Shown one piece after another: positions 1 to 8,730 of a stretch of DNA of 64,000 nt. The DNA is taken from assembly GCF_006711645.1 (NCBI RefSeq), contig NZ_CP041247.1, positions 4,898,001 through 4,962,000 of the forward strand, written 5' to 3'. The notes under the pieces are model-generated. The model saw only the letters and a program-made list of their open reading frames with translations, was not told where the DNA came from and did no database searches. Positions within the stretch are counted from its first letter, which is position 1; each line of letters begins with the position of its first letter. Made by a program: the position numbers and the translations under genes. The stretch comes from Klebsiella electrica (GTDB taxonomy: Bacteria > Pseudomonadota > Gammaproteobacteria > Enterobacterales > Enterobacteriaceae).

Positions 1-958
1 TGGAGCCGAGGTTACGGTAGATATACCAGCCGGCGAAGCCGGTTATCACCAGCGCCAACAGCGCCGACAGCAAAATAAACATGCTGATGGAACGCAGCTC
101 CTGATGGCTCTGTGCCGCCCGTAGTTCAGACGCCTGCGCGACCCGGGCAACGTACTGATTAATATCGCTGTTGAGCAGCGCCACCAGCGCCTTAATGTGA
201 AACATATACCAGCCGATGGCCAAATCGCTCTCCTCCAGCTGCGCCGATAACGGCTCCAGCCTGGCCAGCTCGCCGTTGAAATCCTGCAGAATTGCCGCCA
301 GCGTTGGGTCGCGGCTGGTTGTCGGCAGAAAATCTCTCACTTTGTCCAGCTGCTGGACTATCGATCGCGGCGTCGACGTATGGATGGCCGCAACGATCAG
401 CCGATCCATCTCCGCCAGCGGCCGGGGATCGATCGCGTCCGCGCCATGCCGATCGTTAAGATCCTGAATATGCCGGAGATAACTCTGATTCTGATACAGC
501 GAACTGAGCAGTTCATTACGCTGCAGATGACGACGCTGCCCGCGTTCCAGCATGCCGCTGACGCTCTGCTGCAGCTCATTGCTGCGGCGAATAATATTGC
601 CCACCAGCGCCAGCTCCTGTTGCGCCAGCGGCGCGGCGGCGAGGTGAGAGAGTGAATATTTCAGGGCCTGCTGAGTCTCCAGCAGGCGTTCAGCTTCGCT
701 TTTATACTCCAGCGCACCGACCACCTGCGAGAGGCGAACCGCCGAGGTGGCGACGTTCGCGGTATCACGCGCCAGATTCATGCTGCCGGTCATATCGTCC
801 AGCGTCTGCTGCTGCACCTGCTCTTGCAGCAGGCTGGCATGGCGAAAACCCAGCAGCGAGACGCCAGCCACCATCAGCGTAACCGCAACCATCAGCAAAT
901 TAAACGACAGCAGGCGCCCGCGAGCGCTGGTGAAAAACCGGTAGCGATAGGATGGCAT
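1..958 (-). CDS. TorS-like sensor histidine kinase, N-terminal part (cut by window edge)
   Basis: The frame stays open from an ATG at 958 (Shine-Dalgarno GTGGAG six bases upstream) to the left edge, giving 319 residues without a stop. There is a short cytoplasmic start, a membrane segment at about residues 17-38, a long helical, heptad-rich region of about 250 residues expected in the periplasm, and a second membrane segment near residues 292-314. This is the input half of TorS-type sensors, whose helical domain binds a periplasmic binding protein (TorT in E. coli). The HAMP, kinase and receiver domains would lie outside the window. The TorR-like regulator at 4674-5402 and the binding protein at 3694-4635 are the obvious partners. 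The class rests on architecture rather than on a recognised motif, so another helical-sensor kinase remains possible. Confidence 0.72.
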   Translation of the reverse strand, partial: MPSYRYRFFTSARGRLLSFNLLMVAVTLMVAGVSLLGFRHASLLQEQVQQQTLDDMTGSMNLARDTANVATSAVRLSQVVGALEYKSEAERLLETQQALKYSLSHLAAAPLAQQELALVGNIIRRSNELQQSVSGMLERGQRRHLQRNELLSSLYQNQSYLRHIQDLNDRHGADAIDPRPLAEMDRLIVAAIHTSTPRSIVQQLDKVRDFLPTTSRDPTLAAILQDFNGELARLEPLSAQLEESDLAIGWYMFHIKALVALLNSDINQYVARVAQASELRAAQSHQELRSISMFILLSALLALVITGFAGWYIYRNLGS

Positions 959-1054
959 GGTCAGCTCCACGATCTTTTTATTTATCCTGGCGGTTGCTGA
1001 CCCACAGCGGGAGAGCCATCGCGCATAATTGTGAGCCAGATTCAGTATTCATCA

Positions 1055-1073
1055 ATATGACAAATATGAACGG
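1055..1073. promoter_or_regulatory. candidate TorR-like direct repeats upstream of the ABC operon
   Basis: Two copies of ATATGA begin at 1055 and 1064. The second extends to ATATGAACGG, nine of ten bases identical to the reverse complement of the E. coli TorR box CTGTTCATAT; the first matches seven of ten. OmpR-family regulators bind tandem direct repeats about one helical turn apart, as here. The site lies about 70-90 bases before the ATPase start, between the sensor and transporter genes. This is motif recognition by eye; control by the regulator at 4674-5402 is inferred. Confidence 0.4.
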
Positions 1074-1143
1074 CGTCTGACATTTTGCATTTATTGTTGT
1101 GTGGTGCACTGCGATCCTCGAAGACACTCGCAGGAGAGCCACC

Positions 1144-2664
1144 ATGCAGGGGACACCGGTACTATCCATGCGCAATATTGCCAAAGCCTTTGGCAAGTTT
1201 TATGCGCTGAAAGGCGTCGATCTGACGGTCTGGCCCGGCGAGATCCACGCCTTAATGGGCGAGAACGGCGCTGGCAAAAGCACGCTAATGAAGATCCTCG
1301 CCGGGGCGTATACCGCCACCAGCGGCGAGATCCTGATCGACGGACAGCCGCAGGTGATTAAAGGGCCAAAAGATGCGCTGGCCGCCGGGATCACCCTGAT
1401 TTACCAGGAGATGCAGCTGGCGCCGAACTTAACCGTCGCGGAGAATATTTTTCTCGGCAGCGAACTGGCGCGCGGCGGGCTGGTGCAGCGCAAAGAGATG
1501 ATGAATCAGGCCCAGGCGGTCATCGATCGCCTCGGCGCCCAGTTCAGGGCCAGCGACCGGGTGATGGCCCTGACCATTGCCGAACAGCAGCAGGTGGAGA
1601 TCGCCCGCGCCCTGCATCGCAACAGCCGGGTGCTGGTGATGGATGAGCCCACCGCCGCCCTCTCCTCCCGCGAGACTCATCGCCTGTTTGAACTGATTCT
1701 GCGCCTGCGCGACGAAGGGATGGCGATTATCTATATCAGCCATCGCATGGCGGAGGTTTATGAACTGTCTGACCGCGTCAGCGTGCTGCGCGACGGCCAG
1801 TACGTCGGCAGCCTGACCCGCGACAAGCTCAACGCCTCCGAACTGGTGCGAATGATGGTCGGCCGTCCGCTAAGCGACCTGTTCAATAAAGAGCGTGATA
1901 TTCCGCCCGGCCAGCCGCGCCTGCGGGTAGAGGATTTGACCGACGGCGGCAAAGTGAAGGCCAGCAGTCTGGTGGTACGGGCGGGGGAAATCGTCGGCCT
2001 CGCCGGTCTGGTCGGTGCCGGTCGCTCCGAACTGGCGCAGCTGATTTTCGGCGTGCGCCGGGCCACCGGCGGCGTCATCGAGATTGATGGCGAGCCGGTA
2101 GTCATTCACTCTCCGCGCGCAGCCATCGATCTGGGCATCGGTTTTCTCACCGAAAACCGCAAGGAGCAGGGGCTGTTCCTTGAGATGGCGGCGCAGGAGA
2201 ACATCACCATGGCCACCCTCGAACGGGATGCCCGCTGGGGCATGCTCAATCGCAAAAAGGCGCAGACTCTCTCCGACGATGCTATCTCCCTGCTCAATAT
2301 TCGCGTGCCGCACGCGCAGGTACGTGCTGGCGGCCTTTCCGGCGGCAATCAGCAAAAGCTGCTGATCTCCCGCTGGGTCGCCATCGGTCCGCGTATTTTA
2401 CTGCTTGATGAACCGACGCGCGGCGTTGACGTCGGTGCCAAAAGCGAGATTTACCGCATCATGACCCAGATGGCGCGCCAGGGGGTGGCCATCCTGATGA
2501 TCTCCAGCGAACTCCCCGAAGTCGTCGGCATGAGCGATCGGGTCTACGTCATGCGCGAAGGCAGCATCGCCGGCGAACTCCAGGCCGGCGACATCAGCCA
2601 GGAAAGCATTATGACGCTGGCCACCGGCGTTAACGACTCTCACCTTAAGGCGGTATCACCATGA
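1144..2664 (+). CDS. sugar-type ABC transporter, two-domain ATP-binding subunit (RbsA/MglA/XylG family)
   Basis: The 506-residue protein has two fused ABC cassettes, the usual arrangement and length for ribose-type importers. The first cassette has a Walker [10 protein letters not shown] at residues 39-47 and a Walker B ending VMDEPTAAL. The second has the degenerate P-loop GLVGAGRSE near residue 288, typical of this family, with signature LSGGNQQ near 395 and LLLDEPTRG near 420. I chose the ATG at 1144 because AGGAGA lies eight bases upstream; a frame extension to 1099 has no ribosome site. Its stop overlaps the permease start by four bases (ATGA), so the two are translationally coupled. The substrate cannot be read from sequence; a pentose, hexose or polyol is usual for the family. 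Confidence 0.88.
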   Translation: MQGTPVLSMRNIAKAFGKFYALKGVDLTVWPGEIHALMGENGAGKSTLMKILAGAYTATSGEILIDGQPQVIKGPKDALAAGITLIYQEMQLAPNLTVAENIFLGSELARGGLVQRKEMMNQAQAVIDRLGAQFRASDRVMALTIAEQQQVEIARALHRNSRVLVMDEPTAALSSRETHRLFELILRLRDEGMAIIYISHRMAEVYELSDRVSVLRDGQYVGSLTRDKLNASELVRMMVGRPLSDLFNKERDIPPGQPRLRVEDLTDGGKVKASSLVVRAGEIVGLAGLVGAGRSELAQLIFGVRRATGGVIEIDGEPVVIHSPRAAIDLGIGFLTENRKEQGLFLEMAAQENITMATLERDARWGMLNRKKAQTLSDDAISLLNIRVPHAQVRAGGLSGGNQQKLLISRWVAIGPRILLLDEPTRGVDVGAKSEIYRIMTQMARQGVAILMISSELPEVVGMSDRVYVMREGSIAGELQAGDISQESIMTLATGVNDSHLKAVSP

Positions 2665-3662
2665 CAACACAGAAAGAGAGCGCCGCGCAGCCGGTGGTAA
2701 AATCGGTATCAGCGAAGAAAATCCTGATGGGCGATCTGGTACAAACGGTCGGTATTTTGCCGATTTTGATCCTGATCGTCGCGGTATTTGGCTTTATCGC
2801 TCCCAACTTCTTTACCGAAAGCAACCTGCTGAATATTACCCGTCAGGCATCGATCAACATCGTCCTCGCCGCCGGGATGACCTTCATCATTCTGACCGGA
2901 GGGATCGATCTGTCCGTCGGCTCGATTCTCGGCACGACCGCGGTCGCCGCCATGGTGGTGTCGCTGATCCCGGAGCTGTCGCTGCTGTCGATTCCGGCAG
3001 CGCTGATGCTCGGCCTGCTGCTCGGTTTGTTTAACGGCGCGCTGGTCGCCTTCGCCGGACTACCGCCGTTTATCGTGACGCTCGGGACCTACACGGCCCT
3101 GCGCGGGGCCGCCTATCTGCTGGCCAACGGCACCACGGTGATTAACTCCGATATCAGCTTCGAATGGATCGGCAATGATTACCTCGGACCGGTTCCGTGG
3201 CTGGTGGTGATCGCCCTGATAGTGGTGGCGGTGTGCTGGTTCATTCTGCGCCGCACCACCCTGGGCGTTCATATCTACGCCGTAGGCGGCAATATGCAGG
3301 CGGCAAGGCTCACCGGGATCAAAGTGTGGCTGGTGCTGCTGTTCGTTTACGGCATGAGCGGCCTGCTCTCCGGGCTGGGCGGCGTCATGAGCGCCTCGCG
3401 GCTGTACAGCGCGAACGGCAACCTCGGCGTCGGTTATGAGCTGGATGCCATCGCCGCCGTTATTCTCGGCGGGACCAGCTTCGTCGGCGGCATCGGCACG
3501 ATCACCGGCACGCTGGTGGGGGCGCTGATTATCGCCACGCTCAATAACGGCATGACGCTGATGGGCGTCTCCTATTTCTGGCAACTGGTGATCAAAGGGG
3601 CGGTGATCATCATTGCGGTGCTGATCGACAAATACCGTACCCGACATCATCAAAGTGCATAA
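2661..3662 (+). CDS. sugar-type ABC transporter permease (RbsC family)
   Basis: This is a 333-residue, strongly hydrophobic inner-membrane protein of the RbsC/AraH type with several membrane spans. It contains the family segment [13 protein letters not shown] near residue 77 and the conserved loop [16 protein letters not shown] in the C-terminal third. It overlaps the ATPase gene by four bases and is followed 31 bases later by the binding protein, forming one operon. As in RbsABC, a homodimer would form the channel on which the two-domain ATPase acts. The N-terminal tail of about 35 residues before the first span is somewhat long. Substrate unknown. Confidence 0.88.
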   Translation: MTTQKESAAQPVVKSVSAKKILMGDLVQTVGILPILILIVAVFGFIAPNFFTESNLLNITRQASINIVLAAGMTFIILTGGIDLSVGSILGTTAVAAMVVSLIPELSLLSIPAALMLGLLLGLFNGALVAFAGLPPFIVTLGTYTALRGAAYLLANGTTVINSDISFEWIGNDYLGPVPWLVVIALIVVAVCWFILRRTTLGVHIYAVGGNMQAARLTGIKVWLVLLFVYGMSGLLSGLGGVMSASRLYSANGNLGVGYELDAIAAVILGGTSFVGGIGTITGTLVGALIIATLNNGMTLMGVSYFWQLVIKGAVIIIAVLIDKYRTRHHQSA

Positions 3663-3693
3663 CAACAATACCCTACAGACAGAGGAAAACAGC

Positions 3694-4635
3694 ATGCGTT
3701 TGAAACCCATAGTAACCGCACTCTGTGCTGGCGCGCTGCTTGCCGCGGCGCCCTTTACCCAGGCCAAAGAGCTGAAGTCAATCGGCGTCACGGTGGGGGA
3801 TTTAGCCAACCCGTTCTTCGTACAAATCACCAAAGGCGCGGAGCTGGAAGCCCGTAAGCTGGCCGGAGACAATGTGAAAGTGACGCTGGTCTCCAGCGGT
3901 TACGATCTCGGTCAGCAGGTGGCGCAGATCGATAACTTTATTGCCGCCAAAGTCGACATGATTATCCTCAACGCCGCCGACTCAAAAGGGATTGGCCCGG
4001 CGGTGAAACGCGCGAAAGATGCCGGGATCGTGGTGGTTGCGGTGGACGTGGCCGCCGAAGGCGCCAATGCCACCATCACCTCTGATAACACTCAGGCGGG
4101 AGAAATGGCCTGTAAATACATCACCGACCGCCTGAAAGGCAAAGGGAATGTGGTGATTATCAACGGGCCGCCGGTTTCCGCCGTGCAGAACCGCGTCGAA
4201 GGTTGCCAGGCCGAGTTTGCGCGCCACCCGGATATCAAAGTGCTCTCCTACAACCAGAACGCCAAAGGCAGTCGTGAGGGCGGCCTGGAAATTATGACCT
4301 CATTGCTGGCCGCGAATCCGAAGATCGATGGCGTCTTTGCCATCAACGATCCGACCGCGATCGGTGCCGATCTGGCGGCCAAACAGGCGCAACGTCATGA
4401 GTTCTTTATCGTTGGCGTCGACGGGAGTCCGGACGGCGAAGAGGCGCTGAAACGTAAAAACTCGCTGTTTGTGGCGACGCCGGCGCAGGACCCGCAGGTG
4501 ATGGCGGCGAAAGCGGTAGAGATAGGTTATGACATTCTGCAGGGTAAACCGGCGCCGACCGCGCCGGTGCTGATCCCGGTGACCCTGATCGATAAAAACA
4601 ATATCGGTAGTTACAAAGGCTGGACCGTGAAGTAA
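3694..4635 (+). CDS. periplasmic sugar-binding protein of the ribose/allose type
   Basis: The 313-residue precursor has a Sec signal peptide (basic start MRLK, hydrophobic core, cleavage expected after TQA near residue 24). The mature part is a two-lobed type I binding protein: the N-terminal sheet includes GVTVGDLANPFF, and later come GVFAINDPTAIGA and IVGVDGSPDGEEAL, both typical of RbsB/AlsB relatives. AGAGGA lies eight bases before the ATG at 3694; an in-frame upstream ATG at 3655 lies inside the permease gene and has no ribosome site. It ends the transporter operon. Because the flanking sensor resembles TorS, whose partner TorT is a binding protein of this fold, it may both feed the transporter and signal to the kinase; that is inference. 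Confidence 0.88.
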   Translation: MRLKPIVTALCAGALLAAAPFTQAKELKSIGVTVGDLANPFFVQITKGAELEARKLAGDNVKVTLVSSGYDLGQQVAQIDNFIAAKVDMIILNAADSKGIGPAVKRAKDAGIVVVAVDVAAEGANATITSDNTQAGEMACKYITDRLKGKGNVVIINGPPVSAVQNRVEGCQAEFARHPDIKVLSYNQNAKGSREGGLEIMTSLLAANPKIDGVFAINDPTAIGADLAAKQAQRHEFFIVGVDGSPDGEEALKRKNSLFVATPAQDPQVMAAKAVEIGYDILQGKPAPTAPVLIPVTLIDKNNIGSYKGWTVK

Positions 4636-4655
4636 GGGCATTATTTCCCCCGCTG

Positions 4656-4674
4656 GCCCCGCATCTGCCGGGGC
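4656..4674. terminator. short hairpin between convergent genes
   Basis: GCCCCG (4656-4661) pairs with CGGGGC (4669-4674) around a seven-base loop, between the binding-protein stop and the last codon of the convergent regulator gene. There is no T-run on either strand, so intrinsic termination would be weak. Confidence 0.35.
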
Positions 4675-5402
4675 TACGCCGCTCTGTCGCCGTGGATAAC
4701 ATCCGCGGCGAACACATAGCCCAGGCCGCGTAGGGTTTTGATAAGCGTCGGCTGATGCGAATTCGGTTCAATTTTGCGCCGCAGGCGCATAATCAGCACG
4801 TCAATTGTCCGGTCAAAGACTTCGGTGCTCTCGCTATGGGTCAAGGCCAGCAACTGTTCGCGATTGAGCACCCGGCGGGCGTTTTGCGCCAGCGCCAGCA
4901 GCAGGCTGTACTCTCCCTGGGTCAACGGCACCGCTTGCTGTTGCGGATTAAACAACTCGCAGCGAAACGTATCCAGCCGCCAGCCGTTAAAGAGCAATCC
5001 CGCGCCGCTGCCCGCGCCTTCAACACCCAGCGCGCCGCTGCGCCTGAGCACCGCCTTCACCCTGGCCACCACCACCCGGGAATTAAACGGTTTGGCAATA
5101 TAATCATCGGCGCCCATTTCCAGCCCGACCACCACGTCGGATTCGCTGCCGAGGCCGGTCAGCATCACCACCGGTAAATCAGGCCGACTGCGCTGCAGCT
5201 GTTGCAGTACCAGCAGCCCGTTAGTGTCGGGGAGAATCATATCCAGCAGCACCAGCGAAATATCCGCCCGCCGGGCCGCCACCGCCAGCGCATCGCTGCC
5301 GGTCTGGCACACCAGCACGTCAAAAACATGCGCGCTGAGCACATCGCTAAGCAGTTCGCCAATCGCGCTGTCATCATCTACAACCAAAATGACCGGTTTC
5401 AT
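4674..5402 (-). CDS. TorR-like response regulator, OmpR/PhoB family
   Basis: This 242-residue regulator has an N-terminal receiver (residues 1-118) with acidic pocket D10/D11, phosphoacceptor D54 in LVLLDMILPD, T82 and K104 in the YIAKPF motif. A winged-helix DNA-binding domain follows (about 140-235), ending in the recognition-wing signature TLRGLGYVFA. All phosphotransfer residues are present. It is the natural partner of the TorS-like kinase on the same strand at 1-958, the two flanking the divergently read ABC operon. Because it reads away from fdhF, it does not belong to that operon. E. coli TorR is the nearest relative I recognise, but no torCAD genes are visible, so the signal is probably not trimethylamine N-oxide. 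Confidence 0.85.
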   Translation of the reverse strand: MKPVILVVDDDSAIGELLSDVLSAHVFDVLVCQTGSDALAVAARRADISLVLLDMILPDTNGLLVLQQLQRSRPDLPVVMLTGLGSESDVVVGLEMGADDYIAKPFNSRVVVARVKAVLRRSGALGVEGAGSGAGLLFNGWRLDTFRCELFNPQQQAVPLTQGEYSLLLALAQNARRVLNREQLLALTHSESTEVFDRTIDVLIMRLRRKIEPNSHQPTLIKTLRGLGYVFAADVIHGDRAA

Positions 5403-5521
5403 AACTTGCCCCTGCCCGCACGGAACGATCTCTGTCTGATTAATTCAGCAAAGCCCCCCCGACAAATCCATTATCGGATCGCGTTTCTTCAATCCATGTC
5501 ACATCTCGCCCCTCTTCGACA

Positions 5522-5535
5522 CGTCAAAACTGACG
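5522..5535. promoter_or_regulatory. candidate FhlA upstream activating site for fdhF
   Basis: A perfect palindrome CGTCA-AAAC-TGACG lies about 100 bases before the likely fdhF transcription start. FhlA, the formate-sensing activator of sigma-54 promoters, binds dyads at this distance upstream of E. coli fdhF. The assignment rests on symmetry and position. Confidence 0.5.
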
Positions 5536-5606
5536 ACGCCCTGCTTTTCGTCAGCATTTAGCCCAAACAATCGACGTATCATCAGTCAATATCCACAATA
5601 AAAACA

Positions 5607-5622
5607 TGGCATAGAAGATGCA
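5607..5622 (+). promoter_or_regulatory. sigma-54 promoter of fdhF
   Basis: TGGCAT-N5-ATGCA carries the GG and GC pairs twelve bases apart that mark -24/-12 promoters, and closely resembles the known E. coli fdhF promoter. It lies 54 bases before the fdhF start codon. Confidence 0.8.
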
Positions 5623-5675
5623 TGTTGACGGCGTGATAGCGCATATGCGCCCATTGATGAACTGGAGCAAGACCG

Positions 5676-7823
5676 ATGAAAAAAGTCGTCACGGTTTGCC
5701 CGTATTGCGCATCAGGTTGCAAAATCAATCTGGTGGTCGATAACGGCAAAATCGTCCGGGCTGAGGCGGCACAAGGGAAAACCAACCAGGGGACCCTGTG
5801 TCTGAAAGGCTATTATGGCTGGGATTTCATTAACGATACCCAGATCCTCACCCCGCGCCTGAAAACCCCTATGATCCGCCGTCAGCGTGGCGGCAAACTG
5901 GAATCCGTCTCCTGGCAGGAAGCGCTCGACTACGTCGCCACCCGTCTCAGCGCCATTAAGGCGAAGTACGGTCCGGACGCGATTCAGACTACCGGCTCAT
6001 CCCGTGGGACGGGTAACGAAACTAACTATGTGATGCAAAAGTTCGCGCGCGCCGTTATTGGTACCAATAACGTCGACTGCTGCGCTCGCGTCTGACACGG
6101 CCCTTCGGTTGCAGGTCTGCACCAGTCGGTCGGTAATGGCGCCATGAGTAATGCCATCACAGAGATTGATAACACCGATCTCGTGTTTATCTTCGGGTAC
6201 AACCCGGCAGATTCACACCCTATTGTGGCGAATCACGTGATTAACGCCAAACGCAATGGGGCAAAAATCATCGTCTGCGATCCGCGAAAAATCGAAACCG
6301 CGCGCATCGCCGATATGCATATTGCGCTGAAGAACGGCTCAAACATTGCGCTGCTCAACGCCATCGGCCACGTGATTATTGAAGAAGATCTCTACGATAA
6401 ATCCTTCGTCGCCAGCCGTTCCGAGGGTTTCGAAGAGTATCGCAAAATCGTCGAAGGCTATACGCCGGAGTCGGTGGAAACTATCACCGGCGTCAGCGCG
6501 CAGGAGATTCGCGCCTGTGCCCGCATGTACGCCAGCGCGAAATCTGCCGCCATCCTGTGGGGCATGGGCGTGACCCAGTTCTATCAGGGCGTTGAGACCG
6601 TACGCTCGCTGACCAGCCTGGCGATCCTCACCGGTAATCTCGGCAAACCGAGCGTCGGCGTTAACCCGGTGCGCGGCCAGAACAACGTTCAGGGCGCCTG
6701 CGATATGGGCGCGCTGCCCGATACTTATCCAGGCTATCAATACGTGAAGTTCCCGGAGCACCGCGAGAAGTTCGCCAGAGCCTGGGGCGTCGAGAGCCTG
6801 CCGGCGCATACCGGCTATCGCATCAGCGAGCTGCCGCACCGCGCGGCACACGGCGAAGTACGGGCGGCGTACATTATGGGCGAAGATCCGCTGCAGACCG
6901 ACGCCGAGCTCTCTGCCGTACGTAAAGCGTTTGACGAGCTGGAGCTGGTGATTGTCCAGGATATTTTCATGACCAAAACCGCCGCGGCGGCTGATGTCAT
7001 CCTGCCGTCCACCTCGTGGGGCGAGCATGAAGGCGTCTATACCGCAGCGGACCGCGGCTTCCAGCGCTTCTTTAAAGCGGTAGAGCCGAAGTGGGACCTG
7101 AAAACCGACTGGCAGATCATCAGCGAAATCGCCACCCGGATGGGCTATCCGATGCACTACAACAACACCCAGGAGATCTGGGACGAGTTGCGGCATCTGT
7201 GCCCGGACTTTTACGGCGCCACCTACGAGAAAATGGGCGAGCTGGGCTACGTCATGTGGCCGTGCCGCGATGAGTCCGATGCCGACCAGGGGACCTCTTA
7301 TCTGTTTAAAGAGCGCTTCGACACCCCGAACGGCCTCGCGCAGTTCTTCACCTGCGACTGGGTTGCGCCGATCGATAAGCTCACCGACGAGTACCCGATG
7401 GTGCTCTCCACCGTGCGCGAAGTGGGCCACTATTCGTGCCGTTCGATGACCGGCAACTGTGCGGCGCTGGCCGCGCTGGCAGATGAACCGGGCTATGCGC
7501 AAATCAATACCGCCGATGCCGCGCGACTGGGCATTGAGGATGAGGCGCTGGTGTGGGTTAACTCGCGTAAAGGCCGCATTATCACCCGCGCGCAGGTCAG
7601 CGATCGGCCGAATAAAGGGGCGGTCTATATGACCTATCAGTGGTGGATTGGCGCCTGTAACGAGCTGGTCACGGAGAACTTAAGCCCGATAACCAAAACG
7701 CCGGAGTACAAGTACTGTGCCGTCAACGTTGAGCGCATCGCCGACCAGCGCGCCGCCGAACAGTATGTGATTGATGAGTACAACACGCTGAAAGCCCGCC
7801 TGCGCGAAAGCGCAATGGGTTAA
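5676..7823 (+). CDS. fdhF: formate dehydrogenase H, selenocysteine-containing
   Basis: FdhF oxidises formate to carbon dioxide and passes electrons to the hydrogenase-3 complex in formate-hydrogen lyase. The gene has 716 codons, matching the 715-residue E. coli enzyme. Codon 140 (6093-6095) is an in-frame TGA within CCARV-Sec-HGP, the selenocysteine that ligates the molybdenum, so this is one gene and not two fragments or a frameshift. N-terminal cysteines C8, C11 and C15 and a fourth in GTLCLKG bind the 4Fe-4S cluster; the rest matches the bis-MGD oxidoreductase fold. A SECIS hairpin follows the TGA, and a sigma-54 promoter with a likely FhlA site lies upstream. A software call that stops at TGA would wrongly report a 139-residue product and a second one starting at 6144. 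Confidence 0.98.
6093..6131 (+). promoter_or_regulatory. bacterial SECIS element of fdhF
   Basis: Directly after the TGA at 6093, the mRNA folds with GGU (6107-6109) pairing to ACC (6121-6123), a bulged U at 6110, GCA (6111-6113) pairing to UGC (6118-6120), and the loop GGUC. The bulged U and the loop G/U are the bases SelB contacts in E. coli, and the sequence is nearly identical to the E. coli element. Confidence 0.93.
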
Positions 7824-7827
7824 TCAG

Positions 7828-7847
7828 GCCGCCTCCGTGGAGGCGGC
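7828..7847 (+). terminator. hairpin after fdhF
   Basis: GCCGCCTC (7828-7835) and GAGGCGGC (7840-7847) form an eight-pair stem with a four-base loop, starting five bases after the fdhF stop. No clear T-run follows, so it may only attenuate or protect the mRNA. Confidence 0.5.
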
Positions 7848-7892
7848 GCTTCGCGCCTGCCCTGGCTATCGAACCGCAGACAACGGCGAATC

Positions 7893-7927
7893 GGTAGCCC
7901 GGGTAAGGCGTTTACGCCACGACCCGG
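7893..7927 (-). repeat. REP (palindromic unit) element
   Basis: Read on the minus strand this matches the enterobacterial REP consensus: CCGGGTCGTGGCGTAAACG followed by CCTTACCCGGGCTACC. It lies singly between fdhF and yjcO. No gene is seen in 7850-8030. Confidence 0.6.
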
Positions 7928-8034
7928 AAAAACAGACGGCACGATTGTCAGGCTATTCCCCACAAGTTCCCGTCGTTTTCTTCTTCTTCACCTGCCTTTA
8001 TACTGCGCGCTGTGTTCATGACCGATAATAAAAA

Positions 8035-8718
8035 ATGAAATACCTCTATTTACTTCTGATGCTGTTCTCTCTTGCCGCGGGCGCCGCGGATCCCGGCAGC
8101 CAGTACAAACAACAGGCGGAAGCCGGCGATCCGCGGGCGCAGTACTATCTTGCCGATACCTACGTCAGTTCCGGCGATTATCAGCAGGCCGAATACTGGG
8201 CGCAGAAATCGGCCGATCGCGGTGACGGGGATGCGCTGGCGCTGCTGGCTCAGCTGAAAATTCGCAACCCGCAGCAGGCCGATTACAAACAGGCCAGAGA
8301 GCTGGCTGAGAAGGCGGTGCAGGTTGGCAGCAAGGCAGGAGAAATTATCCTGGCCCGCGTGCTGGTCAATCAACAGGCCGGGCCGACGGACTATTCCCAT
8401 GCCATCATCCTGTTACAGGATGCCGCCCAGGATCCAGAAAGCGACTCCGCCGTCGACGCCCAGATGCTGTTAGGTTTGATTTACGCCAGCGGCGTGCAGA
8501 TAACAGAGGATGACGCCAGGGCAACGGACTATTTTAAACGCAGCTCCTCGCTGTCCCGTACCGGCTATGCGGAATACTGGGCCGGGATGATGTTCCTGCA
8601 GGGAGAACAAGGCTTTATCGAACCCAACCAGCAGAAAGCGTTGCACTGGCTCAACGTCAGCTGTCAGGAGGGGTTTGATACCGGCTGCGAAGAGTTCGAC
8701 AGGATAAGTAAAAGATAA
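8035..8718 (+). CDS. yjcO: Sel1-repeat protein YjcO
   Basis: This 227-residue protein has a signal peptide (hydrophobic YLYLLLMLFSLAAG, cleavage near AGA-A at residue 17) and Sel1/TPR-like helical repeats, for example AEAGDPRAQYYLADTYVSSG and the later GYAEYWAGMMFLQGE. E. coli YjcO is 229 residues and sits beside fdhF in the same arrangement. Sel1 repeats mediate protein contacts; the partner and function are not known. It is expected in the periplasm. The start at 8035 directly precedes the lysine-led signal sequence. Its 3' end faces the large REP array. Confidence 0.93.
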   Translation: MKYLYLLLMLFSLAAGAADPGSQYKQQAEAGDPRAQYYLADTYVSSGDYQQAEYWAQKSADRGDGDALALLAQLKIRNPQQADYKQARELAEKAVQVGSKAGEIILARVLVNQQAGPTDYSHAIILLQDAAQDPESDSAVDAQMLLGLIYASGVQITEDDARATDYFKRSSSLSRTGYAEYWAGMMFLQGEQGFIEPNQQKALHWLNVSCQEGFDTGCEEFDRISKR

Positions 8719-8730
8719 GAAAAAGTCCGG

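Noticed and set aside
3060..3872. 270-codon minus-strand frame across the permease/binding-protein junction
   Set aside because: Antisense to two clear genes; His/Arg/Asp-rich shadow composition.
6339..7502. 387-codon minus-strand frame inside fdhF
   Set aside because: Antisense shadow of a GC-rich gene; composition and residues do not resemble a protein family.
5676..7823. Apparent disruption of fdhF by a stop codon
   Set aside because: The TGA is the selenocysteine codon at position 140 with a proper SECIS; the length equals the E. coli enzyme.
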